The notes: a model not told the origin generated them from the sequence alone. A stretch of DNA of 64,000 bases from Cryptomeria japonica (GCF_030272615.1 NC_081411.1:185550449-185614448); one strand, 5' to 3'. Counted from the stretch's first letter, positions 25,084 to 37,730 are shown. Program-made: numbers and translations.

Positions 25084-28000
25084 TTATGCCATGTTTCCAT
25101 CATCATCATCCTCTTCACTTTCACAGGCATCATGAGTTGTTGTAAGTTCTTGAACCATGGATTGGCTCGAAACTTTCATTGCGTTGAGCTTCACCTTCGC
25201 CACCTCTTTATTCCACCTATGTTGCACCATCTTCTCAGAATGTTTCAGCAACTGATCATTCCCAATGAAAGTCATAGATTCAATCCTGGCCACCCTGGTT
25301 ATGTCTTCTGGTGTGAAACTACCCTTGGCTCTGATCTTCTCCATGTTCATCTAGAAGGATCTGATTGCATCTTGTGTGCTCAAACTGCAAATTCCCAACT
25401 GCCAGTCATGATCGGGATTAACCACCTTATTATCATTGGCTATGCTACTTTGAAGATCCTGAAGTTCGTAAATAGAGGTCTTTGCATCGGTAATCATAGA
25501 TTTGAAGGTAAGCACTCGCCACATTATGGTTTTCTTCAGCACAAAAAGCTGACATTCATTGGCCACCAGCTTAATTGAGTGTTCTGTCAAAAACCTGGTA
25601 GCTCCATATTCTTCTATTTTGGCAAACAGAGGCAAGACATTTAGCCATTTGTGCTCTTACTTCTCCCACAACACAAGTTGGTTTTGAACCTCAGAAATAA
25701 GACCTTGCATTTCCTCACATAATCTTTGGGAGTCAGTAATGTACTTCTCGCCGTCTTTGATTATTCATTCAATCCATTTTTCTAAAGCTTTAGCAATGCT
25801 CTTCGCCCGTTGAACTTGGTTCATTAACCTTTTGTTTTTCGGTGAAGTTGGGTCAAAGTTCTCAGTAGCATGGGATATTGGAAGTGCCCCAAGGCAACCA
25901 ATACTATCGATGAATTGAGCTAAAATGCTTATGTGTCGCTTTAGTTCTCTCTTCTCTTGCCCATCCTTCTCTGACCTAGTTAGCATTTTCTTTGCCGACA
26001 CTTGGAAAAAGTGGTTGTCTATATCTCTGCTCATTTTTCCCAACTCCACCTTTGTGACCTCGAAATCACCAAGTCCAGCCTCCTTGTTTTCATCCTTAGG
26101 TTTATATGAGGCAATCTCAACAACCCATTTTCCAGTTTCCTCATCATTGTTCAGGTGAGTGGTAGTCTTGAACTTTTTTGGCTTTGGATTCTTCTTTGTG
26201 TATTTAACAACCATTTCCTAAATTGGAATGGTGACAGGAAGAAAACTCCTTTTCTTGTTCACTGAGGTAGTCAACCACTTAGGGGTTGCACCGGAATGAG
26301 TAGTTCCTTCGATCATCTTTGAAGGTGGGGTCATAGCCACAATCACTATTTGACAATCCAGAGCACTAGCAACTTCGCCATCCAAATCTTCAATTTCAAA
26401 TATCTGAGCATCAAGAACAACATCCTTTACCCCCATATCTTTTGTCTGATCCATCTTTCTTTGGGCAGCACTTCGTGATCAAGTATGTCGAGGAGTACAA
26501 AAATCCAAAGTTGAACTAGACTTGTGTCTAAGTTGGGGTGACTTGTTATCCTTACCTGCACGAATAGAAGCACTGTTAGAAAGACACTTTGGTGAAGATA
26601 GAGGATCCTTATTACTTCTTGCAGAATGAGACTTAATGCCTGACTTCATTGCTTTCTTATTAGCCACCCATGCCACGGTTCTTTCTAGAACTCCTTTGGT
26701 CCTCAATTGTATATCATCATTCTCCTCCTCATCCCAGTTAATTGGAGGCATTATAGTCTCTGCATGGGCCAAATACCCTGGTTCGAATAATTCAAGATAA
26801 TCCTCTTCGAGCCCTTTAGTATCTAACTTTATCTGCAAAGTGACAACTTGTTCTAATACCAATCTCATGTTTTCCCATTTAAAAACTTCAAGTTCATCTA
26901 TACAATCTTCCCAGAAATCTTCTAACTGTGGCATGGGGAGATAAGGCATTAGGCCAAGGCTTCGGGAAAATCCTTTGTTGTCAAAACCTTTTGTTTTAGA
27001 ATACAGAGAAAAATTAAAATTCCTGAGGTCTGCTCCTATACTCAGGGCATCAGATATTGAATTGCAAGGCAACACTCCCAATCGTATGGGAAAATGACCT
27101 TCCCATTTGTCCTTAGGCTGTGCCTTTTTTATTACAGAGGTTAGTTGCCTGCATATTTCTGCTAGAACAAAGCAATCAGAATAGAAGTGAGGAAGCTTGA
27201 ATGGTTTGTCTTCAAAACCTCCCACCCGTATATAACAAAAGCATGGGAACTGGATGTAAAAACTATCGAACTTCTTTATCAAAGTCTGTGCATCATCAGA
27301 AATCCTTTTAGCTTTTGTACTCTTCAAGTCATGACACATATCACCTAGGAAAGCATTGTGTACCCTTCTGAAATCTTGTATAGCTTTATCTTTCTGCAGC
27401 ATAGGATAAAACTCATATACGGGGACATCTTCCTCAGTGAGCTGTTTTGGTATACTAGTTAACTCTTTAACACAAGCCAAACAATACAAGAGTTATGAGG
27501 ACAAAGAAATTTTGTTGGAACTACTTAGCCAAACTCAGTTGTTCTCTCATTGAATCGGCGATCAATTCAGCCCAATCCAAATATTGCTTCCCTTCTAGAA
27601 CTAGTTGCACATAACAATAAATCTAGTCGTTGAAGCTATAAGCCTCAGCAGATCCTTTGGCTCGGTGCAACAAAAGCATCACGTCATGAATATGTGGCAA
27701 CATGTGGTTCTTATTATGGTTCTTGGGTAACCTTGAACCACCTCTTTGAGGAACCTTCAACCAGAATTTCGCTACATTGTTTCGGTGCCCAGCTCTGTCT
27801 GCATTGAACTTGGTGATTGACTAAGCAGGAGAGAATTTAGAGAAATGGTAATTGGGTATCTTAAAGACTAAAGAAATTACCTCACGATTAATGGCAAGAA
27901 AGGTTTCGCCATTATCTCTCCTAATGGTTTCAAACACTGGGTCATATCTAGCAATACATTCTCGAATCAACTCTGGACAAGGAATTGTCGAGGGAAAGGT

Positions 28001-28177
28001 TGCGGCTTCTACAAGAACACTACTCAGAATCTCCACACCATAAGACTTATCAATCCCCTTGAACACCCTTTCTTTCAACACTTCAAGGTTTTCCCCTTTT
28101 AGATCAGTATCACTAACTATGGGTTTTGTGGATGCCAGGCTAAAAATGTTTCCAAACAAATGCAGTGTGGACTTCAT
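25084..28177 (-). pseudogene. LTR-embedded ORF of element B, about 1,030 codons
   Basis: This is the better preserved copy. After an N-terminal piece (28177-27821, MKSTLHLFGNIFSLASTKP) and one frame change, a single frame runs from 27489 to the stop at 25084-25086 with a few stops. Visible parts: an N-terminal globular region (LVEAATFPSTIPCPELIREC, then YVQLVLEGKQYLDW), a middle region (YIRVGGFEDKPFKLPHFYSD), a basic Ser/Lys-rich linker near 26500-26650, and a long charged helical C-terminus ending EEDDDDGNMA. The ORF lies wholly within the LTR, in gag-pol sense, so a complete element carries two copies. Its homologue in the diverged element A (1507-4696) suggests it was maintained as a protein. 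Function unknown; no enzyme motif is seen. Confidence 0.75.
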
Positions 28178-28639
28178 AATTTCAAAGAATAAACCTAAAT
28201 TGATTATAGAGAAATATTCTGTATGAGAGAAAATGCAAGGAAAACCACTAGGAGAACAAGGACAGACTCACCTTCATAGTTGAACAATCGGACGACGACT
28301 ATCAGCAAGAAAGACTCCTATCTAGGGAAAAGACACAAAGATACAATAGCAAGGAACAAATGCAGAGTACTAACAATTCTTCACATCTTATTAGGGAAGG
28401 CAATGATACGAGTACATTAAATGCAATAATTTCAAAATTTCAGTCTAAGTGTGGCAAGTTTGTGGATTCGACCTTGCACGCATGCATTGAATGCATGGCG
28501 GCATTTTTGAAGTAACCGTCAGTTCCCAAAATGATTACTTACTTCAAAAAACCAAGGAGTGACATCACGTAAGATAGGGTTCTACCTCTTTGTATTTGAC
28601 AATGAATGCACTATCAAATCATTAAAACCCGCGGGACCC

Positions 28640-29040
28640 ACCAATATTTGAACACATATGAACATCTTGAACAAATTTCATGAGTGTTCAAATGGTTCAA
28701 GATGTACACCACGCCAAACTGCTAACCACTTGAGCTACAATGAACATGTTGAACATATTTGAACCCCTTGAACTTAGTTCAATAAGTTCAAAACCCGATG
28801 AAAAATAAAGTGCTATATCACCAAACAGGGAACTTTTTAGAAGAGCTGCTGCAAGACACTTTAGAGAAAACATTAGTATGAAAAACCTTTCGTGAACACC
28901 TTGGAACTTGTGGAACCTAAATGAACCTGTTGAACCCAATTCAAAACGGTTTGACGTGTTCACAGAGTTCAACCAGTTATCTGAACCTGACTTAAATGAC
29001 AAGAAAAAGGATTTATAGATGCACTATGAACTTGAACCAA
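28640..29040. promoter_or_regulatory. TTGAAC/GTTCAA motif cluster in the U3 of LTR B
   Basis: Close to twenty copies of GAAC or GTTC cores lie in 400 bp, many as TTGAAC or GTTCAA, including TGAACATGTTGAACA and AGTTCAATAAGTTCAA. They lie upstream of the LTR ORF in transcription sense. Element A has a similar cluster in the same place, so a shared regulatory role is plausible. Confidence 0.5.
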
Positions 29041-29125
29041 GGTATTATAGCATGAATTAGGACTCCAATAGAAAAATTGAAAGGATGAGTCACTCTTACC
29101 ATGAGGAATAAATGATGCAGTAACA

Positions 29126-29149
29126 ATGTCCGAGAAGTTTTCTTTCTAT
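29126..29149 (-). pseudogene. Short piece of the element A RT gene between B and the CACTA element
   Basis: These 24 bp start with the ATGTC duplication of B and encode ERKLLGH on the minus strand. The peptide continues HIVSKEGVK at 7711 and follows NPKKSIFGIT at 37885. This bridges the two big insertions and proves both hit the same RT gene. Confidence 0.9.
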
Positions 29150-29164
29150 CACTACTACACAGAG

Positions 29165-29450
29165 GGGGGTTTTAAGACAATATTTGAGACAATTTTGAGT
29201 GGATTGTCTTAATATGAGACAAAACAAAACTTGTGTATTGTCTTTAAACGAGTGTCTTAAATTATTGTCTTTATAAAGACAATAAAAAGAACTAGTATTA
29301 TTGTCTCTTGAGAGACAATTATATTTTTGTTTGTATAGAGACTATACCTATATAAAAAACATATGGTCTCTATAGAGACATATATGTCTTTAATCCCACT
29401 CATTGTCTTTCTTAAGATGATAAAAATATTTTAATTAAAGATAATACCAC
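29165..29450. repeat. Subterminal repeats of the CACTA element
   Basis: Repeated ATTGTCTT, GAGACAAT and AAGACAAT motifs in both orientations crowd the terminal 300 bp. In CACTA elements such motifs bind the transposase accessory protein. The right terminus is less regular. Confidence 0.65.
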
Positions 29451-29564
29451 TTTTCTCTCTCTAGACATGATATAAAACAATGAATTTTAAAAAATAGCTC
29501 ACTATTCAGATAAATAAATTTTGTTTATAATATAAACTACAATATCATTGATTAATTCATGTTA

Positions 29565-29633
29565 GGGCATGATGGAATTGAACCACCATCATCCTGCTTG
29601 TAAAGCAAGCGCTCTTCCATTGAGCTAGTACCC
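29565..29633 (-). tRNA. tRNA-like sequence, probable tRNA-Ala-derived pseudogene
   Basis: The minus strand gives a 69-nt cloverleaf-like sequence with an A box (TAGCTCAATGGAAGAGC), an anticodon arm GCTTGC-TTTACAA-GCAGG and a B box (GGTTCAATTCC). The loop reads TAC at the anticodon position. The arm and A box look closest to nuclear tRNA-Ala(UGC) with one anticodon change and a shortened D loop. Two acceptor pairs fail, so a working tRNA is unlikely. It lies inside the CACTA element and may be a captured tRNA or a SINE head. Confidence 0.4.
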
Positions 29634-32600
29634 TTTAAAGAATAATTTTACCCTTTAGAATCTTGTGTCCTATACACCCTTTGGTTTAGTAATGAGTTTT
29701 AATTCTGAGTAATGGTTGAGAACATGTGACCATTGCTAGCCATTTTGTGTTTTTGTATTGAACAATTTTTCATTGCCTAAAAAATAAAACAACTATGTGT
29801 TTCTTAGACAAAACCTTACAACATCCATCTAGCTCTATGCAACACAAAGAGAAAGTGCAGAAATTTTGAATGATACATTTATGTTTATGAATTGACACAT
29901 ACATGATCCGATTCCAATCCTCAGTGTGAACCCGTTCAATGCAAAACAAGTGTAAGTCATTAGTACACAAATTCAAACTACCTTGTTGCTAAGTAAATTT
30001 CATCATACACTTAGAATGGATTCTAAAACCAGCTCTTTCCAATCTTGGAAGTAATTTATAACATATTATTTAATAAGGCCTAAAAAACAATTTCAAACAA
30101 ATCAAAATCATGCAGGCCAGTGTTTCACTTCACAATGGCTCCTAGTAGTCATTTCATCCATCATTGATATACTTGATGACTTTCAATATATCTGGAACAT
30201 CAAGATTGTGTTCCCATATTTTCTGGAGCAGAGAAGCCAAAATATAAGCACTTACGAGAGATTCCAATACTAAAGACAAAATAATGAAGAGAAAGTAAAG
30301 AATTCTAGTGATGTAAAATTTTCAAAGGTAAGGCAATTACACTCAAATTGAAACTCCTTGGGTGATGAGTAATGGCTTCACTCTCCTTATATTTAGATGC
30401 ATCTAATTCAGTTAAGTATTGAAGCTTTACTATCTGATTGATATAAGAAAAAAAACAAAGGAAGAGGGAAAAGTATCCTGGCTATTGGTATCCATGTAAT
30501 AGCAATGCGTAAGTAAGTAAACTGCAACAATGTAAATTTAGCAATAATCTCAAATGGCACCTTTTCAAGAAATGATGCATGCACATCCTCAAGCACTCTA
30601 CCAAAAAAGGGTCATCATTTCAAAAGGTTTAGTTCTTCATAACCACTTATTATGCTTAATTAAAAGCACATAAACTTTTAGGGGATAAATTTCCACCCCA
30701 TTTTTGCTGAAGTTTTCATGAATTAGATTGTCAAATTATAAGACAAATATGAAGAACCTAGAAAGGGTGAAAAAGAATAGGACAATGAATTAAAGATGCT
30801 TAAGACTCACTTATATCTCCATCATGGTGCAATGAATAATATAAGGAACCTCTCCCAAAACTAAAAACATAAGAGTTGTGGGCTCTATGACTCCAAGAAT
30901 CAATAGGGGTTGTCCTCTAATCAAGGAATGCATAATTCAACATAAGCTAGCAGAAATCAGTGTCTGAATAGCAATTAAGGTGCCATCTACAAAAGAAAAA
31001 ATGTGTTAAGAAGGTATTACCTTATCTTTTCAGAAATATCTTTGCAATCAAGCAAATTTACATTCACAAATCCAATATCTAGAAACAGAGCATCCATAAA
31101 GAAGTGATAAAGTATTTTTGAGTACCAATAGAAGATGAAAATGAAAACACAACTGTCAATTCAATCCTCACACCAAATGCTATAACAGGAAGAGCAAAGG
31201 CAAAGAAAATACAGGTGGTTGGAGCCAAAATTCCGTAGGAAGGAGAGTAAATTATAGATTCATTTATAATAGTTATTAGCAACATTATCAACATGGTTTT
31301 TTGTGATTGAAATTAGACCTCTAGGAGGCTACAATGGCACCAAAGACACCTCATGATAGGTGAATAAACCTTCAATCTGCTCAGAATTGTATGACAACAT
31401 TTTAGACACAAAAATGCCACTTTATTGGGTCTAAAACACACTCAGAAATCCTCTAGATACAACTATTGTAGCTACAACTTAAACAAAAATATCCACACCC
31501 ACTTCCATGAATACTTTATCTAACACACTAAATAGAATATCACACCTCTATATGGTGCTCTTACTTCTCAAACTTTATGTATTTGATGAGCTCATAATCA
31601 AAGTCTAAAATGCAACTCCTATTGTTATCTAATTGACAAGTCTAAAAAATAAATATTAGAAACATCAAATAAGAGTCATGCATTCTATCGTATCTAAAAA
31701 AAAATTCCTCCACAAATTGACCAAAAGAGGATCCTTGTCTAAGCATTTTCATAGGTTTAAAGACCTGAGTGATCAATCACCCATCAACCATAAACCAAAT
31801 AGTAAAAGATGACACTAGAGGTTAGTTCTTTGATTCAACAAAATTGCACCATTTCACTTCTCACAAAAATTGGAATCTAAATTTAACCACAAAGATTTGG
31901 TGGCAAACATTTGATATAATTGTAGCTAATATCACATTAATCGCAAACCACTCTGCAAAGGTTGATTTTACATATCCGTATACTAATATAGTGTTGGTTA
32001 TCATAGTTCATACTAATAAAAAAATAGGCATATTCTGGTTGGGCCTTTCTACTTCCTTTCACAATACCCATTTGGATAACATCAGCAACATTTGTTGTTC
32101 TTACCGCATTTCTTGTTTGGCTATTGGAACGAGATGAGAATGACACTTTCATAGGACAAACTAGTAGGCAAATGGAAATTTCCCTCTGGTCACTACTTCT
32201 ATGATAATTTAAACTTTCTTTTATCTATTGTAATGTTCATAGATTAAAAGCCAAAGAAAACCAACATAACAAAATAGTAGTTAAAATTACGTGAACTGAC
32301 AAAGATAAATAATTCATAACGGTTCTTGTAATAGTAAGACAATCACTACAAAATACCCGAGGTATCATGATCATTAGCTCTTGCCATCAAATTGCCTCAA
32401 GGAATTCTTTCTGTTTGTGTAATCTTAATCGTAATGTCTTTGGTTAGTCTTCTGTTCACATAGATATTTATGTGGAGTCAATTAAAAAATTATTTCATAA
32501 CTTCTCATTGCCATTCGTGTTTCAACTACCAGTGCTTGGTTTTGAAATCTAGTAGTACTCAACAGGTTACCTTAAAATGTTTTGCAAGCCTATAAACCTG

Positions 32601-34150
32601 TGAGTGAAAATGCTTATAATTGGCAATGTCTTTGTGGTAGACTCGGACTGAATAACATTGCATGTTTTTCACATTCCAATAACTCTCATTAAATGTCATT
32701 GCCATCTACTACTTGTCTAAATCTCATAGCATTTGGAGGAGACACTATGCATTCTGCTTACTACACAACTTCCTGAGTACTACTATACATATCTCCAAAT
32801 ATGGTAGACCCAAATCCCTATATGATAAGAAAGAGGTCCACTTAACTAAATCAAATAGACATTAACAAGAGCTAGCTAAACAACAAATCAATGAAGCTCA
32901 TATGCAATCCCTGACTAGAATTCTTTAATATTAGATAGGGATTTTCATTGATGAGCCACTGGAAAATAAAGTATAGTGCCCCCCCTACAGTTATGATCAA
33001 GTTGTAAGGGAAATCATCCACATTCAAATGGAATTATTTTTCCACAAGACAAGACAAGGGTTAGAACATGTATCAAGTAAAATTTGATAGATTGAAAACC
33101 CAAAAAATTGTGGGTTTATACAAAAGGTTTCCTATGTTTGATGGTGCACTATGCTGCTTCTAATGTATATATATTTTTTCCTATTTTTCTAATTAACCTG
33201 CTTAACCAATAGACAAACCAATGATTTTTTTTCAATATATTGACTCAAAATTTTAATTACTTCATAAACACCTTGAGAAAATATAGCGGAAATAGATTTT
33301 AAATTTATTCCATTTACCATTCAATTTGACTAGCCTCTTTTTATCTCAAAACTACAAAAAGGGCTACATTGTTTTAGATATATGAAAGAATAATTTTTTT
33401 TTTATTTCTTTTGAATTAGTGAATTAGATTTGCACATGAATGGGAATAGATCTAAAATACTTTCTACACTAAAGAAACTTAAAAGTCTTCCTAAGACTGC
33501 AATACATTTTAAAAATTTCAAATTTAATACTTAAACTATAAGTTGTTTATATGGATCTTGCCTGGGTTATTATAATCTGTAGGAAATGGATCCCATAGTA
33601 CAACACATGAACAATTCCATTCATCTATTTGAAATTTGGATAAAAGTGGTCTGTAGAATGCCAATGTATAAGATAAAACAACATAAACTTCAATAGCACA
33701 ACATGTTTTCCAAAATAAAATTAAAAATATAACCAATTGAAATTAAAGAATAATCAAGAAAAAATTTCTTAGGTTGTTGTCAAAGAATGTAAACAATAGA
33801 AATTCCACAGGTAATACCTTCACTATTTTCTACTGAGAATGTCTTTCCTTGTCTTTTTACCATCTGGGCATATTTCCCATTTCATGTAAATTATTCGTTT
33901 TCATTGAAGCTTATTGTGCTCCTCATTTTGTTCGAGAATTTGTAGGTTGCCAACTTGTTTCCTTCCATGCATGCTGAAATACACATTATTAAAATTGATT
34001 TGAAATTAATAAATATTAAAGAAAAAAGGGACATTAAATATAAAGGAATGAAGTGAATATCTTATTTATATTTGATCAAACAAAACACTGTTTTAGAAAC
34101 ATAAAAACAAAACTTCACAAATTAACTACAATGTCTCATAATGCAACTTA
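29634..34150. other. CACTA interior, AT-rich, no gene recognised
   Basis: This stretch has only short frames on both strands with no motif I recognise. The composition resembles plant introns, so it may be intron sequence of the captured PHD gene, but no exon pair can be supported here. Confidence 0.4.
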
Positions 34151-34159
34151 CTCTAATGG

Positions 34160-34376
34160 CTAACCCATGTCCTCGAGTAGTTCTTTCTGGTACTCACTAC
34201 CAATATATACATCTTTGTGCTCTGTAGGTTTATTTACAGAAAAAAAATACACATTTTTTATGTTATTCTGACATGTGGGACAATACCAATTGTGAATGTC
34301 CTTTGGTTTCACCTTTTGTTTCAAACAAATAATATGAAATGACTCTTCACACATCACATATCTAAGTGTTTATATC
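34160..34376 (-). pseudogene. PHD-finger gene fragment inside the CACTA element
   Basis: The minus strand encodes MCEESFHIICLKQ, then HNWYCPTCQNN, the second half of a PHD zinc finger (C-x3-FHxxCL, then W-x-C-P-x-C). It continues to IGSEYQKELLEDMG and a stop at 34160. In plant PHD proteins of one family the finger is followed by a Phe/Tyr-Gln-Ala motif like this SEYQKEL. The first zinc ligands would lie in an upstream exon that I cannot find. PHD fingers read histone tails. Here it is a broken exon carried by the transposon. Confidence 0.45.
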
Positions 34377-36360
34377 TATGAATTACATATTTTCCATTTT
34401 AGTTTCATGGTGCCATCACCAACAAACCCTGGATGTTTTTCAAATTCTTTTTAGCATCTTTTCCTCTTTTGAGTCCTCCATCCAAAGATGATTAAAAGAA
34501 AACCATTGCAAAGATGTTAAAATTTCCTTATGCCATACTAATTGAAATATATAGATAAGAGGAAAATACTCTTAAATAATAGTTGAAGGTGAATCTCAAT
34601 GACAGGGGTGCTAGTATAAGATATAGGAAAAGAAATAATAGGACAAAACTTAGTCTAAATAAGACAAGATAATTAGAACATATTTTACTAGTTCCACAAA
34701 CCTAGAAATCTTATAGATAAAGTTTATTGGTTAAAACAATACGCATTGCTTTCATATAGGTGAAGAAAATTATAAATAAAACTATCTTATGCCCTCACTA
34801 TTAGCCAATTCAAACAAGCGATTTTCTGTTGGTAAAATAAATCCTATGCAAACTACATAAGCATACATTATATGTACATAAATAGGGTTAGCATGCATTT
34901 ATAATTTTATATAGTATAAAACAAAGACTACACATAATATTCAAGGGTATTATAAGGATTCTCTTAAGATATCAGAGATCAATACATCCTATTTAGTTTT
35001 TAAAAAATCCTTTCTGCAATTTTTTGTCAAGGACATTCTGAAAGGAATTTAACAAATTGATAACACCTAAGCTAAACTAGGGCTACTTTTTTTAAACTTT
35101 AAACAATCCAACTCTAAGTCTAGCATAGAAAACGAGAGTACTATGAAGATATAAATAACAAAAAAATTGAAAAATATTAAGTAACCAAGTTTGTAACTCA
35201 TAAAACATAAAAAAGCTACTTAACAAACTTGAACACGAACATAGATGATTTGTGCCAAAAACCTGAGAGTCTGAGAAATAGATGGCAAATGAACATTCTG
35301 CAACAAATAATACTTGCTATGTCAGGAAAAAACAATTGTATACTAAATATTTTTTGTGCTATGAGTAGTGAAAATTTGAAATTATTCAAAATGGAAAAGA
35401 AAGTTGACCACTACTACATCTACATCATTTGATGTAACTGAAAAATGACCCTTTATTTTGTATGATATATGTCTTAGATCTATCTCTATGATAATCCTTA
35501 AAACCTGAAAGGAAATGACCATAAGGAGATGATTCAAGTAAACATAATCTATTCTTGCTATAGTATAATACCTTCATACATATTTTGAGCAAGTAAAATG
35601 ATGTAGATAGTTGTTTGACAAAAACCAAATAGTTCAAGCAAAAGAGAACATACAAAAAAATATTAAGATTTAAAATACGCATCCTGTCTTAATGTTATAA
35701 ATAAACTATTAGAAGATACTTGATCAAGTCAAAGCACTAGGCAACTCAAAATGAGATCCTTGTTCATATCTTGTTTAAATAGTTTGATGAGGTTTCACCT
35801 ATTCTTCTCCGTACTAAAACAGCATGAACAATTATTAAACTAACTAAGCTTCATAAAAATGCACGCTACAATTGGAATCTATAGTGATAATCCATATAAA
35901 ATTATTAATACAATTAAACTTAAAACCAAAGTGCCTTGACATATTCATTTTTAGAATAAAAACTAGAGGCCACAAAACAAAACTTACAACACAATGTCCA
36001 AGAAATTATATAATTTTAAGGGAAAAAATGGTTCATAAGGAAAATACCTTGACTGATAAGAATAATATAATAATGGAAAACTTGTTTGTAGTCTTAAAAA
36101 ACTCATACGTATGCATGGGATTTCAAATACTATTGGCATCCTCAGCCTTCAAGCCTTGTGAAGATGAAGCCCCACACCTTCTGATAATGATGCTGAGCAT
36201 ATTACAATCCAGCTTGATGCACTTTGGCTAGACCTGAAAATACCAATGAAGTGTTTACCATGAGAGAAGAGAAACAATTTCATTGCAGTGCTCATTTATC
36301 ACATCCTCAGCACGCTTGAGCATGCTCACAATGTGGCTCAGGACTGCGGTCATTTTCAAG
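34377..36360. other. CACTA interior, AT-rich, no gene recognised
   Basis: No motif is recognised on either strand. Short frames occur as expected from chance in AT-rich DNA. Confidence 0.4.
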
Positions 36361-36369
36361 ATATACAAA

Positions 36370-36920
36370 AAATAGATTTGTTGAAAAGGCTTTATAAACT
36401 TTCAATCAAATACAATTGGCTAGTGTAAAGCCAAATTCCAAAATATTTTGTAGCATCCTCACTAGCTGTGCCAAAATGGTTGCGTTGGAACAGGGTATGG
36501 TAATCCATCAAAGCATAAACGAAGGGGGATTTTCGTCAGATGTACTTGTGACTACACTAATAGACATGTAAGCAAGAAGGGTGATTTTTGTCAGATGTAC
36601 TTGTGACTACACTCATAGACATGTAAGTAAAATGTGGATGCATAGACAAGGCATGCAAATTGTTTGACGGAATGTCTTAATGAAATGCAGTCTCATGGAA
36701 TGCAATGATTACAGGCATAAAAAGGATTTGTTGAAAAGGCTTTAGAAGCTTTCAATAAAATGCAATTCGCAGGTGTAAAGCCAATTTCCTCAACCTTTGC
36801 CAGTGTACTACCTACCTATGTCAAACTGGGAGCTTTGGAATAGGGTATGAACATTCATCAAAACATAACAGAAGAGGACTTTTTGTCAAATATTATTGTG
36901 GGAAATGCTCCGAGGGATAA
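36370..36920 (+). pseudogene. Pentatricopeptide repeat (PPR) gene fragment inside the CACTA element
   Basis: Two decayed PPR units are visible. The first reads FVEKAL, then SILTSCAKMVALEQGM, IHQSINEGGFSSDV and LIDM. The second reads CIDKACKLFDGMS, NAVSWNAMITG, FVEKALEAFNKMQFAGVKP, SSTFASVLPTYVKLGALE and NIHQNITEEDFLSN. These are PLS-class PPR repeats of plant organellar RNA-binding proteins. Frameshifts, stops (for example after IDM and after GALE) and a 55-bp tandem duplication near 36523-36634 destroy the frame. It was probably picked up by the transposon, though an insertion of CACTA next to a PPR gene cannot be fully excluded. Confidence 0.8.
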
Positions 36921-37730
36921 CTGTCACAACCCCATTTGTTTAGGCCTATGAAAATTAGTCTAATCAGAATTCCTCGTTAAGGTAAATTTGAAGACTATAT
37001 ACAAGTGCATAATACTGGAGTGATCAACCCATAGCACTCTTCCAGTAATCAACCTACAACACATCAGGACATCTCCCTAAATTTTCCTTTACTATATCAA
37101 AAATGGTGACCCCGATATCCTAAGGAGAGATGGTTTCGATAGTTCCAAAATAGATGGATAACATGTATCTCTTAAAAGATAAAGCATCGGGCAAAAAATT
37201 ATTTAGTAGATCCAATCAGGGTTTTTTGTTGTCTGGATTCAGAGATCCAAATCCCTTTGATACACGGGATCAATACGGATAGAATGGAAAAATATTTTGC
37301 ATGCATTTCCCATATGATCATTCAATTCACTATTAAAATGCATGCATCTTAAAACACACACATTGAATTAAATTAGATACAGCAAAAATTACCAAAGGGA
37401 GGAGGCAACATGACAAAATTCGAGCCAAGGGTAGAGATCCCAACACCACAATCCGGGGAGCACCTCAGGCGATGATCAAGAGATGATTTGGCCACCGAAA
37501 TACCAAACCCATGTTGCACAGCCTGCAAGTAATTCCCAACACCAAAACTGACGAAAGAAGAGTCCAAAAAACATCGCGAGTTAGGGTTTGCAAAATGAAA
37601 ATTGGTATCTTGAGCACCATTCGACAAACCTGGAGGGATGGCATGGCCACAATTCTTAAGCCCTCTTTGCCAGGGTGCACTCCCCTGAGTGATCCAAAAT
37701 TGCAATCACCTATCGGAGTAAGGGCAGAGA
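36921..37730. other. CACTA interior with an LTR-like start and an unassigned GC-richer segment
   Basis: At 36922 the sequence TGTCACAACCCC looks like the start of a gypsy LTR, but no matching end is seen. From 37373 to 37756 the sequence is less AT-rich and open on the minus strand (MFCKIANFSALTPIGDCNFG). This could be a captured first exon; I recognise no family. Confidence 0.3.

Larger units (their letters stand above)
7712..29125 (-). mobile_element. Element B: full-length Tat-like Ty3/gypsy retrotransposon, about 16 kb without its insert
   Basis: The element is bounded by two LTRs of 4,989 and 4,974 bp and flanked by the identical 5-bp duplication ATGTC (7707-7711 and 29126-29130). It sits in the RT gene of element A: joining the two flanks restores ERKLLGHIVSKEGVK. 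Order on the minus strand is 5' LTR, primer-binding site, gag, protease, archaeal-type RNase H, RT, RNase H, integrase, 3' LTR. It contains element C (13432-18793). A by-eye count over about 145 aligned LTR bases gave seven differences, so it is moderately old. All genes carry stops. The size and the lack of a chromodomain fit the Tat/Ogre clade. Confidence 0.93.
24152..29125 (-). repeat. 5' LTR of element B
   Basis: This is a 4,974-bp direct repeat of 7712-12700, TGTTAG to GTAACA with inverted ends TGTTA/TAACA. It is followed on the right by the target duplication ATGTC. In minus-strand order it holds a TTGAAC-rich U3 of about 900 bp, the long LTR ORF, then about 930 bp with an (AT)n tract (24732-24761). 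Confidence 0.93.

Noticed and set aside
7712..29125. The two 5-kb repeats read as a segmental duplication of a plant gene
   Set aside because: The ATGTC target duplication, TGTTA/TAACA ends and the pol genes between them show they are LTRs.
31079..32152. ORFs in the CACTA interior
   Set aside because: AT-rich chance frames without motifs or homology to transposases.
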